A DNA stretch of 64,000 nt from Escarpia spicata (GCA_963995525.1 OZ023214.1:53710339-53774338), one strand, 5' to 3'. Positions 44,440 through 56,660 are shown, numbered from the stretch's first letter. A program made the numbers and translations. Notes: generated by a model not told the origin, from the letters alone.

Positions 44440-46330
44440 AAGAGTCGTCATTAGAGCAAGGGACCGCCGAAGGTTAGGGTGGGAATGCAATTTCAAATAA
44501 ATAAGTCTAGTTTTTTACGGAAGGTATTTATAGTCTCAGATGATTTTAAAGCGATAGGGAGTTGATTCCAGATTTTGGGTGAGCTACAGAAAAAGCACGT
44601 TTGCCGATATTAAGCTTGGTTTTCGGAACAAAAAGTCGTTGTGAAACAGATGATCTGAGATTCCTGGGGATGTAACAAATAGGATGGGTGTTGCGTAGAA
44701 AGGGTACGATATGTGATAGTGGCTAATTTGAATTGTATTCGATATGTAACTGGAAGCCAATGCAACTGTTTAAGTATTGGCAGAGATGGTGAGAAACGAG
44801 GTGCTTTTAGTACTACACGTGCAAATCAATTCTTTACACGTTGGAATTTAGCTAAGTCCTTTTTAGCAATATCGTTTAGGAGTGAGTTGCAGTAGTCAAG
44901 GCGACTGCTAATTAGATATACTGATATTGTTTTGACAGTAGATAAAGACAAATGATGCCGAATTCGGCGGAAATCACGTATGTGGTAGAAACAGGATTTA
45001 CATACTTGAGAAATGTTCTGCTTAAAGCTGAAATCACTGTCAAAGATAACACCTAGATTACGAACAGTATCTGATGGTGATGTATCATTATCAAGCAATC
45101 TAACTGGAAAGTAGTTAACAACCTTGTTTCGTTGTTGTTTTGTGCCAATAATAATTAGATCAGTTTTATCTGGAATTAGTTTAAATTTACTTGCTTCCAT
45201 CCACAGCAAGATGTCAGTGAGACAGTCATTTAAAGTTGATAGAGATGTCTGTGTGTCAGTTGGTGAAAGTGATATATATATATATACATGTGTCAGCATA
45301 CAAATGATGTATTATATTATGATTAGTTATGACTCAACTAAGGGATGTAGTGTATAAGCTAAACAGAACAGGGCCAAGGACAGCACCTTGTGGGACACCA
45401 AATGTAAGATGTTCTGGCCAAGACAGTGAGCCAGATATGTTAATGGTTTGGTATCGGTCTGAAAAATATGAACTAAACCACTGAAGAACCGTGCCAGATA
45501 TACCAAAATGTCTTTCTAATCCGTGAAATATTTTGAAAACATGCTGCATAATGTATCCAATGAAGAGGTATCACGCAATACTTTTGGTTTCTTCCGATGA
45601 AGGACACTATTGATGGATTTCCATATTTGGCAAGGTTTTTTCAGAATTTTTGATATTAAATTCGTAAAAATAATAGTCTGATTTTGCTTTTGACATCATG
45701 TGGTTGCACATATGTAACTGCTTAGCATAGCGGATCCGATTAAGGGATGAACGAGTACGTCGCCAAATTCTTTCAATATATCGGCGACGTTTTGTTTGTA
45801 CGATGTCTAGTGACATCCATGGTGACGGTAGACGAACTTTTACTTTATTTGTTTTTTTGGGGGCATTTTTATCAAGAAGATTACTTAGTGTAACGTAGTA
45901 CTGGTTTTCTAGCTCACACAGTGTAGTTTTTGGATTATTTAAGTCGGAAAGTAATACATTGTTATGCTGGTCTTGACTCGACTCTTGGACTCAATAATTA
46001 CAGTATTATGATCTGATAATCCATCAGTAACAGACACCGCCTTGATATTATTGCAGTTTGACCTAGTGATAAACAAGTCGAGGCAATGCCCATGGATATG
46101 AGTAGGGAATGTGACATGCTGCTGTAAGTCAAATGTTTGAAGTGCATCCATGAATAAGCGAGTATTAAGGATAGGTAAATCAACATGGATATTAAAATCA
46201 CATAGAATATACAATTCTTCATATAATTGTAATGTTGTTTCAAGAAAATCTAGAAATTCTTCAAAACATTTACTTGTGTTTCCAGGAGGACGATATATGC
46301 AAATAAAATTAGCAGACATAGATGAACCTT
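44440..46330 (-). pseudogene. L2-type LINE, internally deleted
   Basis: The endonuclease C-terminal half is at 46319-45939: C-I-Y-R-P-P-G near 46300, F-N-I-H-V-D near 46180 and L-S-D-H-N near 46010. The linker follows (45816-45607). The RT then starts near 45549, with its fingers and A-F-D block missing. It has W-F-S-S-Y-F-S-D-R near 45465, G-V-P-Q-G-A-V-L-G-P-V-L-F-S near 45360-45405, and a catalytic region lost near 45290. The thumb frame to 44826 contains L-G-V-I-F-D and S-R-L-D-Y-C-N-S-L-L. The C-terminus near 44490-44620 includes P-K-I-W-N-Q-L-P-I. Blocks and order are L2-like. The copy is inactive. Confidence 0.82.
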
Positions 46331-46849
46331 TTATAAGAATACATAATGCCTCGAAGCTGTGGTATACAGGTGAATGAAAGATTTATACCTTGAACAAATC
46401 AGAAATGCGACACAAAAAAACTGTGTATTTATACATAAATCGTGTGCAGAAATAAGCCTGAAGTAGTATTTTAAGAGCTTGTTATAATAAACAAAAAGAC
46501 GATACGTAGCATATAAAACATGCGTCATGTATAACTGAACATAAAATAACGACGTAAACACTACTACTGAGGGTCTTCGATGATGCTGAGACGTCTGAGT
46601 TGGTTGACTATCCCGTGTTGGCATCCAAACATCATCAAGGGTTAACAACAACGGCCTTTCAAATCACAAGAAGTTTCCGGAGTTTGGGAATGGCAAGAAA
46701 AAGGATGGGGAGCTTGGTTGGAGTCCTTTGTAAAGAGAAATAGTCGTATTTCAATCAGAACGCCTGAAGCAACCAGTTTAAGCCGAGCGACAAGTTTTAA
46801 TAAAACAAATGTGGGACAGTTCTTTGACAATCTGGAATTTCGCGTCACA

Positions 46850-46890
46850 ACTTTGAGTTAAGTAATATATATATATATATATATAATGTT
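46850..46890. repeat. Short (AT)n tract
   Basis: About 25 bp of AT dinucleotides between the L2 LINE and the pogo-like pseudogene; the sequence around it (46340-47070) has no recognisable gene. Confidence 0.6.
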
Positions 46891-47079
46891 GATGAGATGG
46901 GATTAACAACCGTCCAGAGGCCACCAAAGATTATTGCAGCCACGGATAAAAAACAAGTGGGCCAGGTGGCATCGGTAGAGCGGAACACTCTACACCATGT
47001 GCGGTGCAATAAACGCAGTGGGCATGGCAATTCCCCCATTTCAGATTTTTTGTCTGATTCACTTTAAAGAGGGAATGAT

Positions 47080-48440
47080 TAAGGTCGCACCACCTGGTAC
47101 AGTTGGCGTCACACATTCCAGCAGTGGATAACGGCTGACAATTTCCTGGAATGGATGCAACACTTCATTACATACACGCATTGCTCAATGGCAAACCCGG
47201 TTCTTTTTTTCCTTGAAAATCACGAGAGCCATGTCAGCATCGAATCACTGGATCTAGCCAAGTGCAAGTTTGTCATGGTATCATTCACTCCCCACTGCAA
47301 CCATCAATTGCAACCTTTTGATCGTTCAGTGTACGGTCCCTTTAAGAAGTATAACAATGATGGTTGCAACACCTGGCAGATAAGCCACCCTGGCCAACAC
47401 ATGACCATATATGTTATTGCCGAAGTTCTAGGTTTGGCCTTTCCAAGAGCATTCACACCAGAGGACATCATCTCTGGCTTCTGTGTGTCAGGAACCTTCC
47501 CTGCTGACATAAGTATTTTCAATGATTATGCATTCCTGTCATATTTTGTGACCGATCGACCGGTACCAGAAATGGATGCCGCCGATGGCAGAGTAGCACC
47601 AAATATGGATGACATTGATGGCAGAGCAGCACCATATATGGTCGACAAGGATGACAAGGCAGCATCAGATACGGGCGCCACTGATGCCAGAACAGCACAA
47701 GGTGTAGACGCCACAGATGGAAGAGCAGAAACTACAGAGCTACAAGCTGGCACCAGCTACCAAGCCTCAATTGTCATTGTTCTGCCATCAACGAAGGAAG
47801 CCTGCCACGCTCATTCCCCAAAGCGCAACCGCGGAAAACAACTGTTGGCAGAAAAGGAGCCAATACTTTAATCTTGACTGATACTCCACTAGATGAACGG
47901 CTGACATCCTCCAAAGAAGAACAAAGAAGACTAGAGTCCCTAAGCAACGCATGAGATGCAAACCACCAATGAAGAGAGAGGTAGCCGTCAATACAGACCT
48001 GAAACCAGTAAGGAAGAGCTGGCTCACCCACTTACAGCTGATGATTCTAATGACGAACTACATGAACTGTATGACGATATGGATGTACAAATGGAACATC
48101 CACACACACAAAAACATCAAACCAGGAATATATGATCCAGTGAGGTATGCATCCAAGACGCAAATCTCCTACTTCATTGGAGTAATTCTGGTTGAACCAA
48201 AGACACTGTAAAAATCCAGTTCATGAAGAGCAGGCATACAACTCTGGTATGACAATAGGCCTACCCATATTTGTCTTCCGAGACACTGATGACACGGACA
48301 AGGTAGATATTGAATGCATTGTCTGACTGCTGCCAGAACCAACTGTTTCTTCGGGTACAAAGCGTACTGCCAAGAGGATGATTTTCAACGGAGTAGATTT
48401 GACTACTTCTGACTCAGGCGGACGTAACGTTTTCATAATT
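47080..48440 (+). pseudogene. Pogo/Tigger-like DDE transposase, C-terminal part
   Basis: The start is near 47085 (P-P-G-T-V-G-V). Frame 47155-47871 then gives F-I-T-Y-T-H-C, N-P-V-L-F-F-L-E-N-H-E-S-H near 47195-47230 and P-H-C-N-H-Q-L-Q-P-F-D-R-S-V-Y-G-P-F-K near 47290-47350. A-F-T-P-E-D-I and S-G-F-x-V-S-G-T-F-P follow near 47450-47510, then V-T-D-R-P-V-P. This is the core of a DDE_1 (pogo/Tigger/Jerky) transposase, but the usual L-D-N second acid reads L-E-N. The Ala/Asp-rich repeat at 47570-47720 and a stop at 47869 precede a degraded tail homologous to the family's C-terminus (to about 48440). It would cut and paste its own element; this copy lacks the N-terminal DNA-binding part. Confidence 0.82.
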
Positions 48441-48689
48441 CATTGTCATGTATACTTATCAATAATGTTCAAATGAAGTAGTGCGTGTGACGCTATTGTG
48501 CTATTGTAAAATCTACAATATACGTTGACTTGAATTTTCGATGTGTTTTATAGTTTATATGTTGGCTAACCAACATATAAATGGAAAACGATATTTTACT
48601 TCTCAGTTGTAGCCTACAAGTAGTATGTGCGGTCTATTGGCGGGGACCATGGAGCGGAGCGGTGGAAGTTGAAGGTCAAAGGTCAAGGT

Positions 48690-49000
48690 TTACTTCCCTT
48701 TAAATGGCGTCCCGGTGTATGTTTACTTCCGTCAAAATGGCGCCGCTGTATATGTTTACTTCCGTCAAAATGGCGTCCCTGTATATTGTTTACTTCCGTT
48801 AAAATGGTGTCCCTGTATATTGTTTACTTCCGCTAAAATGGCGTCCCTGTATATTGTTTACTTCCGCTAAAATGACGTCCCTGTATATCGTTTACTTACG
48901 TCAAAATGGCATCCTTTTATATGTTTACTTCAGTCAAAACGGCGTCCCTGTATATGTTTACTTCCGCTAAAATAGCGTCCCTGAATATGTTTACTTCTGC
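48690..49000. repeat. ~31-32-bp minisatellite, about 10 copies
   Basis: The unit 'aaaatggcgtccctgtatat' plus 'gtttacttccg' is repeated with small changes (for example 'ggcgccgctgtat', 'atagcgtccctgaat') directly left of the Polinton remnant. Confidence 0.9.
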
Positions 49001-49136
49001 TTTCTATCGACACATTGTCTCCATATACTTGTCATCTTCCTATAGACTTCTGGTCACCGTTCGTTTGGTCACATGTTTTCCCTGTCATAGAGTATGTAAT
49101 ATTTTATTATTCTTATAGAAATTCATCAACGGGCCC

Positions 49137-49430
49137 TTGCCCCCAATGAGGCAACCGACCCCGACAGCCACGGCGACAGTGCCGGCGGCTCCGACAGGCA
49201 CGGCGACAGCGCCAGTGGCCCCGACAGACACTGAGACAGTGCTGGCCCCGACAGCTACTGCGACAGTCCCGGCAACTACAGCTGCCGGCACATCACTGAT
49301 ACCGCACTTCGCGTGCTGTATGTGCAACACCACCTTCACGCGGAGAAGGAATTGGCACCGTCACGTAAAACAGGGTGCCAAAGAAACCAACACAAGCAGC
49401 AGCGGCGGGAAGCACACATCGAAGAGATAA
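49137..49430 (+). CDS. Polinton-associated exon-like ORF with a C2H2 zinc finger
   Basis: A 97-aa frame. Residues 5-50 are Thr/Ala/Pro repeats. A C2H2 finger follows near residues 60-80 (F-A-C-C-M-C-N-T-T-F, then W-H-R-H-V-K-Q-G, with H-x3-H imperfect). The frame ends in a basic tail. Polinton polymerase genes often begin with such finger-like cysteine motifs, so this is plausibly the start of the polymerase gene. It is followed by GTAAAT-type and acceptor-like sites. It could also be an unrelated fragment. Confidence 0.4.
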   Translation: MPPMRQPTPTATATVPAAPTGTATAPVAPTDTETVLAPTATATVPATTAAGTSLIPHFACCMCNTTFTRRRNWHRHVKQGAKETNTSSSGGKHTSKR

Positions 49431-49602
49431 TGGTAAATTGATCATGTTGTTTAAATGTTTTCAGATGCTGCTACAAATCCCGTCTCTTTATGTTTTGTAT
49501 ACCATTATTAAAAGTAAACTTGTCTTTATTTTAGGTGTTGCTACAAATCCCGTCTCTTTATCATTTGTTACCACGATTAACAGTCAACTTGTGTTTATTT
49601 CA

Positions 49603-49693
49603 GCTCCAAGAAAAGGAGCTCATCGCTGGTTTTGATGCTGCTGGTGTTCCGACTACCTCTGCACCGCCTGCGTCGGTGACCAACGGCACCACG
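49603..49693 (+). pseudogene. Putative internal exon before the Polinton polymerase
   Basis: A TTTATTTCAG acceptor is followed by about 90 bp open in one frame (L-Q-E-K-E-L-I-A-G-F, then a Pro/Thr/Ser stretch), ending at a GTGAGT donor. The acceptor neighbourhood is duplicated: 'gctacaaatcccgtctcttt' occurs at about 49466 and 49535, each followed by a pyrimidine-rich acceptor. Confidence 0.4.
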
Positions 49694-50037
49694 GTGAGTA
49701 ATCTTTGAAGATATCGGGTATTATCACCGACCACGTCTGTATTTAGTGTACATATCAACTGAAAAAATTTACTAACATACCATAAAAACTTTTCCCGTCT
49801 AGTGATACTTACCTTTATTGCAGTGTTTTTCAACCCTGTGTGTTTAATTAATTGAATACTTTATTACATGTTTCACTATCCGACTTATGAACGACTTTCC
49901 TAGTTTTATTACTTTTATTAACTTAAGGTAATCTAACAAAAAAAATTCTACCCTCAACAAAAAGAAATTATCCTATGAATTACTATTGGACAATAAACTC
50001 CTACTGTATTGTATTGTAAAAAAACGTGTTTTTGTAG

Positions 50038-53000
50038 AAATCGCGAAAACGCCGACGGTCGTCGTCATCGGGTGTGACGTCTTCACCGGCTTCGTCACCG
50101 ACATCGTCACCATCACCGAAAAGGCCGCCACCTCGTCACTCACCCTCACCCTCTTCGTCATCACCTGCAGCCTCTGCATTACTGCTTCAAGATTCACTTG
50201 TACCACGTGCGGTGGTAGATTGTGTTCCAGATAATTTGTTTAATTTTTATAGGAGTCAGTGGTCGGCTATTCGTACACGATATCGTAGGGGGCCCGTCCA
50301 GAGAACCTACAATATTCGATTAACAGATACGGACATAACCTCGTCACATCCAACATTGTGGAACATCTTTCATGAACAGACTACCGCCTTCAAAATTAGT
50401 TTAAGTTTCAGATTTATTTTATTTAACCAGAAAACAAAAGAACATCATTATTTTCATTCTTCTTTAAAACTGTTTACGGTAGGTTTCTGGACGCAATCCC
50501 TTTAATCACTAATGCAGATGAGTTTCAGTCGTTATTAAATTCCTTTGAAGAGAAAGATATTTTAAGTTGGGCTATTATGCAAAGACCCGATTCGAGTGGG
50601 TATGCCATTTGGTGACCAATGTTACTTTCTTTATAAACATCATACCTGATCACCCTATAAGTACTGGCAGTATAGTCCTTTCCGAGTATGTTCCCACAAA
50701 TAAAAGTTTAAATTCGTTGACCTGTGACGTGTCCCGACCCGGCAAGCCTCCGTATGAAGATCATCTTTGTTTTTTCATGCTCTCGCACTAAGTCGTGGAG
50801 CTAACATTTCAAATTTAGAGCCGCTTTATATAACATGTACCAAGAGGCCATAAATGACGCCCCGTCTATGAAACATTTCCCTGGCTTTAAGTTAAGTGAT
50901 CTTTATGACATTTAAAAGGTTTTTCATATCGATATAGTTGTTTATGAATGACTAGATCATCACGACGACGAGAACTTGGTAGCGTGTCATTTACTGAGAC
51001 GTTCAACTTGTAAATTCCCCGATACTTTAAATTTGAATGTTTTCGAAACAAAATGTTCTTATATTCACGATATTAAAACATACACACGGTCTTTCAAATG
51101 TGACAAACGTTGGCATAACCAATGCTCCTTAACAAGACACCAACAAGGTTGCGATGTCGAGGTGAAGAGACTTTTCCCTGGTGGTATTTATCATGTTCAA
51201 GAAACAATTTTTCAGAAACCTGATGAATTGGTTATTAAAATACCGGTATTATCAGTTTCGGGCCACCTTTGATTTTGAGTCTGATTCTGATACTACCAAT
51301 TTACCGGTATATACTCCAAAGGTCGAATGGTTGGTTCGACACGAAATACTTAGCGTTAGTGTGACATCCAATGTTCCCGGGTACAAGAAATCACGCTGTT
51401 TTGTTAGCGAGGGTGATCCGAGCGAAGTAGTCGACCTTTTTTAAAATTATCTTTGCGAAAATAGCGACACGGCTTCCGAAATTTTGAAAACACGTTATCA
51501 TTTTGTTTTTGACAACTAAAAGATATTCAATCACCAGAGGCTAGAATGCTCGAACCTGACTTACACGAAATTCTAGATGACGGGTCACGTTTATCTATTA
51601 TCTTAGAAGAACACATTTCAAAAATAATTGGTATACTTCACGGATTCCTTGAAGAACTACCCGTCATTAGCTTTAATTCCGGAAAATACTATTTGAACGT
51701 TATTAAAAATATATCACATCACAATTCTTGACAACCGACGTAGGTGACGAGACGGACGACGAAAACGAATCCAGTAAGAAATCTAAAAACTCTATGATCG
51801 TAGTAATGCGTCACACTAATTTTATGTGTTTAAAAATACCGACTTTGAAAATTGTGGACATTATAAAATATTTGGCCCCCGGTTTTAGTTACGATAAATT
51901 TCTGAAAGTGTACCTATGTACACAAACTAAGGTTACTTTCCCTACGAGTGGGTGACTTCGTTAAGTAAACTCAACTGTGAATCCCTTCCTCCAAAGGAAG
52001 ATTTTCACAGGGATTTGAAAAACGAAGATATTTCTGACTATAATTACGCCTACTGCGAACAAATTTGGCGCGATCACGATATGAAAACCTGCCGTGATCT
52101 TTCATAGAAGCTATTAAAAACAATTTTCGTTTTACAAATTGCACCACATAGACATGTTTAAAGATGGCCTAACCATGAAATTTATGTTTGACACTTTACC
52201 ACGTGACATTTATTTCAGTCTGTTTAATCAAACGGATTCGGATTTACACGATATGTTAAAAAACATCGTAGGTGGCCCGTCAATAATATATCACAGCCAT
52301 CACGAAGTCGACGTTACACGGCTTCGAGAATCGGAAATGGGCGACTCAGCTCGCCCCTGTAATTCTATTGTCGGCTACTATGCAAATGCCTGATACCTTT
52401 GGGCCCTTTCACAAGATATGCCTACCGGATGTTATCCGCGTCGTAGCCTAAAAAATAATTTTAGACAGAAAACATCACGTATTTATGGAAAGATGGCGCT
52501 TGGATGGCTAGAATGGGTAGCTCACGAGAAGAACACATTCATAAGATATCAATTTAACGGAGAAGAGAAACGCATTGGGGATCGTAGACTTCTCGTTGAC
52601 GGGTGGTATGCCCGGACTCAGACCATTTATCAATTTCACGGTTGCTATTTTCACGGTTGTCCTTGTAACGTGGAGCACACCCAACTCTATCAACGGGAAG
52701 TCTATGGCCGATCTCCTATCATAAACTAAAAAGAATACTACGTATTTGCGTAAATAGTCTAGGTCGTCGATATGTGGGAATGTCAGTGGAACGAAATTCG
52801 GAAAAATTCCGAAGTAAGAAATTGTCTAAATTCAAAATTTCCTCACCGTAAACTAAAGTGGGAATTGACCCAAGATAACATTTTGCAAAATGTAGTTGAA
52901 GGTCGCCTATTTGACATGGTAGAGTGCAACATTTTCGTTCCAGATCATCTTAAAGATTATTTTGGTGAAATGCAACCCATTTTCTAAAACATTGACATTA

Positions 53001-54011
53001 CCCGTGACGACTTCCCCTACATGCGAGCTTACGCTGAACAGCACAATATATTATCTACTCCTCGGCGTACCCAGGTGGCTTCGTATTTTGATTTAAAAAC
53101 AATTATTTTAGCTACGCCTTTCTAAAAATTATATTTGAAACACGGACTGATCGTACCTGACGTTTATCAAGTTTTAAAATACGAACCCAGTCTGTGTTTC
53201 ATGTATTTCGCTAATGCAGTCTCGAATGCACACCGCGAAGGTGACGTGCACCCGGATAAAGCCATTATTGGCGACACAATTAAACTTCTTTGAAATAGTG
53301 GCTATGGAAAATGTATAACAGTAAGGATCTCCACATAAATATTATATTTTGTAATGGTAAAACGGCGAGCCAAGGATTTAACAGTCATCGTTTTCGCCTG
53401 CTAGACTCAATTACGGAAACAGTGTATCTATTAACAATCAATAAACATCCATTAAATACGATCTCCCTCTTCAAATTGGTGTTGTGGTTTACCAGTACGC
53501 AAAATTTAGAATGCTGGAATTGTGTTATGATTTCATAGATTATTACATAGAGTTCCCTCTCTTCCAATATTGCGAGATGGATACGGATTCCGCATATTTA
53601 AGTCTAGCTTTTTCTTGTTTAAACGATTGTGTTACCACTGATAAACGACAAGAATACTTTACAAACTTGTCCCGATGGTTTCCTGCTCTTTATTGTGACG
53701 CGCACGCGTCCGATTATGTGACTTGTCGTTTGGAAGGGAAAGAATGGGTGCCTTCGGAATCGTGTTGTATTGCGCGTGAGCATCACGACAAAAGGACACC
53801 TGGCCTATTCAAGGTTGAATACGAAGGTAGAGGTTTTATCGGCTTGTTTTTGAAAGTACTTAAAACCAAGAAGAGTTGCGTTGGGAATAATCGAGGGTTT
53901 TGGGTGAAGAGTGCTTCAGTTTTTATTTACATTCAAGAACGATCTGCACTAACTTATTTTTATTCCAAACGACCGGTACAAGCCGATGGAATCTCCTCGT
54001 GTCTGGTATAA
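50038..54011 (+). pseudogene. Polinton protein-primed DNA polymerase B, multiply frameshifted
   Basis: After a TTTTTGTAG acceptor the frame starts with a Ser/Pro-rich segment and D-N-L-F-N-F-Y. A cysteine/histidine finger (F-K-C-D-K-R-W-H) lies near 51100. The 3'-5' exonuclease motif T-F-D-F-E is near 51265. Middle segments include H-H-E-V-D-V-T-R-L-R-E-S near 52300 and F-H-G-C-Y-F-H-G-C near 52635. The palm motif N-S-G-Y-G-K (53294-53311) directly follows an in-frame TGA, and the catalytic D-T-D-S box is at 53580-53591. A C-terminal segment (K-T-K-K-S-C near 53860) ends at 54011. At least ten stops or shifts separate the pieces. The enzyme would replicate the element from a terminal protein primer. 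This copy is dead. Confidence 0.85.
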
Positions 54012-54034
54012 TAGACACGCCAGTAAATCTTCTC

Positions 54035-54600
54035 GTGAGCCTTGTATCATTCGGTCTTGGTGTAACATTCAGTCTTGGTGTGACATTCGGTCTTGGTGTA
54101 ACCGTGATCAGGTATGATCGACCATTGACTCCTACTGGTCGATTATTAAAGAGGGTACATTTCACAGTTACTGTTCGGTACACTCATGAGATAGCCGCGT
54201 AATATCCGGTCTTAATGTAACCGTGATGAACTATTGTTTATCGACTCCTATCTTGTCAATTATTAAAGAGTGTACCGATACACACACGTCATTGTTGTAT
54301 AATGATGATGATGTGCTTTCTCTTTTTAAGTAGGACACTGGTGAAAACAAACTAACTATATCGTATACTTCAATCGCTGCAGAAGTCGTGTCAATAAACA
54401 CAGAGTGTAGCATGCTGTCTAATAGTGACTGTGTAACATATGGAATCGATTTTTATATAGTTGTTAAGGTTTACAAGATTTTATAATAGTGACCTTTACT
54501 CTTGGGTGTCTCACAACAAGAATATATATGATATAATTCACAATGACACTTTCTCTTGGGTGTCTGAATAAAATTTCACAAACGCACATATGGTGTCGAC
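54035..54600. repeat. Short direct repeats between polymerase and protease
   Basis: 'attcggtcttggtgtaac' and variants occur three or four times at 54050-54105, and a diverged repeat of the following ~120 bp appears at 54205-54290. Two 'ctcttgggtgtct' blocks lie at 54495 and 54552. The packaging ATPase gene expected somewhere here in a Polinton is absent. Confidence 0.6.
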
Positions 54601-54659
54601 TTTGTTATTGCTTCATTAGGGTAATACAAGAACGTGGATGCCAACATTACAGGCAAACA

Positions 54660-54941
54660 TTATATGGCATTGTTAACAAAATATAAAACACGACAGTCAT
54701 TGTTCACTAAATCGTTCCCGAAAGTGTTCACAAACGTCTTCGTGGATACGCCTCGACTTCGGTGCAGCAAGTACACGACACAGTATTGTCCACACACGTT
54801 AGACAGCGGGCTCTGAAGCGTTCTCGTGTTGAAAGTCCAAATCACGCAGTTGCTCTGTAGAAAATCCACATATCCGACGTGTCGAGGTGGCAAACCGTAG
54901 GAGTCGAAGTATTTTCCACGTCCGTCTTTTGCAATAAACAT
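54660..54941 (-). pseudogene. Polinton adenain-like cysteine protease, C-terminal part
   Basis: The frame contains F-D-S-Y-G-L-P-P near residue 12-20 and V-C-G-Q-Y-C near residue 49-54. These are the acidic and catalytic-cysteine blocks of adenovirus-type (Ulp1-like) proteases encoded by Polintons. The N-terminal part with the catalytic histidine is not recognisable upstream (54942-55060), so it is truncated. In Polintons the protease is thought to process capsid proteins. Confidence 0.8.
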
Positions 54942-55066
54942 GCAGATCGAAAGCTGCCGGATAAGTCGTCATAGGAGTAGTGGTTAACCCGTCTTTAGTA
55001 CGCCTCGAACAACGGTACTAGTATAAGCATCCGCCGTAAGGAGTCTTTCTATCTGTGCTATATCCC

Positions 55067-55845
55067 TCAGTAATCGTAGACGTTTCTGTTGCGGTCAATC
55101 TCTAAAACCGTCTCGAATTCTCCGTAGATGACGACGTTTATCGTTTGGTCGAGAGGTTGTTTAAAGTGCATCTCGACTCGTAGGTTGCCTTTATGTACCA
55201 AATTGAAATGGGAACCATCACAACAATCTGGTGTAATGTCAAACGCAAACAGGGTGTATCCTTTGCGTTTGTCCAGACTGATTTGGTTGTTTCCCTCGTC
55301 TTGACACATATTTCCCGTTCCAGCAAATAGATTACTGTAACTTCTCACGTAGGCACCATCGTCGAAATTAAGCTGGAGTGGTTTCGTCGGAACTTGTTGC
55401 CCGTCGACGTACAATGCCAGAAAGTTCAAATTGTTGTGCTTTATGTGGAAAGGATTCTTGGCGAATGCTCCATTGTAAGCGTCGTTGTCTACACAACACA
55501 AGACTACTCCCTTGGGTAAGGCACCCAAATAAATGTTTTCGTGAGTGTCCGACATGGCACCTTGCGGTATGGAAAATACCTTGCAATCGATTCTTCGCAA
55601 CGGATAATTGGCCGTTACATTTTGTAGCGCTTTGATGTGAACCATCAGCACGGCAGGATTCAGTTTGGCTTTTCGTACAAACAAAATTGCTTCGACTGTG
55701 CGTACCTTGTAATCGACATTGTCACCTCCAGCAGCCATGAGTAAAAAAGCATCCTTGCTCTGTACTAGTCTAATTTTCACGTCGACGCCGTTCAGTAAAT
55801 AGCGGTCTTGGAAGTAGAGGTCGACATGTTTACCTTCTATGGGTA
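55067..55845 (-). pseudogene. Polinton double-jelly-roll major capsid protein, C-terminal half
   Basis: The open frame (55780-55067, with recognisable sequence from about 55845) corresponds to the C-terminal half of the Polinton protein often annotated in animal genomes as 'F54H12.2-like'. Landmarks are R-D/D-R-Y-L-L-N-G near 55800, a Y-P-x-R-R-I-D-C-K-V block near 55580, C-V-D-N-D-A-Y-N-G near 55480, Y-V-D-G-Q-Q-V-P near 55410 and G-T-G-N-M near 55310. It ends E-I-D-R-N-R-N-V. Structure predictions for this family in the literature support a double jelly-roll capsid fold. The N-terminal half is deleted and replaced by the minor-capsid fragment next to it. Confidence 0.82.
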
Positions 55846-55852
55846 CAACCTA

Positions 55853-56050
55853 CAAAAGAGGAACGACTCTGTCTCCGACGATTCGTGGTTCCACAACGTT
55901 GGTGTAGACGTAGAGTGAATAAAACCCCTGCACCATGTCTAACACAGATTCGGCTTTTTTAACATAATAATAATCTGGTCCTTCTTCTTCGGGTGTGGTG
56001 TAAACATCCTGGCTTAAACCTAGCAAACGCTGTAGGTTCAACGAATACAC
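55853..56050 (-). pseudogene. Polinton minor capsid (penton-like) protein, C-terminal fragment
   Basis: The short frame ends S-L-Y-V-Y-T-N-V-V-E-P-R-I-V-G-D, the region with V-E-P-x-I-V-G-D that I recognise as the end of the Polinton minor capsid protein. Its stop lies immediately before the major-capsid fragment, showing a deletion that joined the two genes. The upstream part merges with the integrase fragment by another deletion. Confidence 0.6.
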
Positions 56051-56099
56051 TAAGAATTATATGTTTTCTACCATGTGTATAGTCACTTTTTGTGTGATG

Positions 56100-56353
56100 T
56101 TTTGTGGGTTTTTTTCCGTTTAAATTTATACCACCCACTACGACACGTCGACGCCTGAAACGATATGTCACCGGTTTGTGTAGGGTGACATGTCTTGTTC
56201 CGACAACCACCGTTTCACCTCTTTCGACGTCGCACTTGAAGCCCGATGCAGGGCATTGACTCCTCTGTAACATCCCATTAGTTTTGTGTCGTAGTAAATA
56301 CGTTTCAAAGCATCGTGTGAACGCATGGTCTTCTTACCTACGCGAGGAGACAT
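56100..56353 (-). pseudogene. Polinton integrase, N-terminal fragment
   Basis: Frame 56353-56168 reads L-K-R-I-Y-Y-D near residue 17, then G-x-N-A-L-H-R-A and V-K-R-W-L-S-E-Q-D. A second frame carries L-H-K-P-V near 56180 and R-R-V-V-V-G-G-I near 56130. This is the N-terminal zinc/linker region of the Polinton retrovirus-like integrase, but the catalytic D,D-35-E core is gone. It lies at the right end of the element and reads inward, as expected. Confidence 0.78.
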
Positions 56354-56440
56354 GTCGTAATAATGCTGGTGTCGTGTCGTGCAAGACTATTAATACGGTT
56401 CCCAACGCTCGAATCTGCTGCATTGCGAGGGCGGTAATAG

Positions 56441-56660
56441 GGTGTCTTCAACATCATCATCATGTTAGCCGTGCTGTCGTCGTGATACAAACGACGGTCC
56501 GACTAACAAAACACCGCGCTTCTATAGTTAGTGAATGTACCGAAAAGTCACGTGGGCGTGCCGAACGAGCATGGACCTCGGGGTAGAAAGTACACGCGCG
56601 CACTGCATAGTAGAATGTACACACGCGCGGACTGCAGAGTAGTTATTTAGTTCACCACTT
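56441..56660. promoter_or_regulatory. Upstream region of the Polinton integrase, repeated elsewhere
   Basis: Contains 'gtcgtcgtgatac' (56475-56488) and a nearby 'acgcgcgcactgca'/'acgcgcggactgca' pair (56593, 56625). The first block recurs at 10408-10420. It is probably part of the element's terminal region and promoter; this is inferred from position only. Confidence 0.4.

Noticed and set aside
49085..49339. Minus-strand Ala/Val/Gly-rich 84-aa frame
   Set aside because: Antisense of the Thr/Ala/Pro repeat of the zinc-finger ORF.
55378..55635. Plus-strand Cys-rich 85-aa frame
   Set aside because: Antisense of the Polinton capsid fragment.
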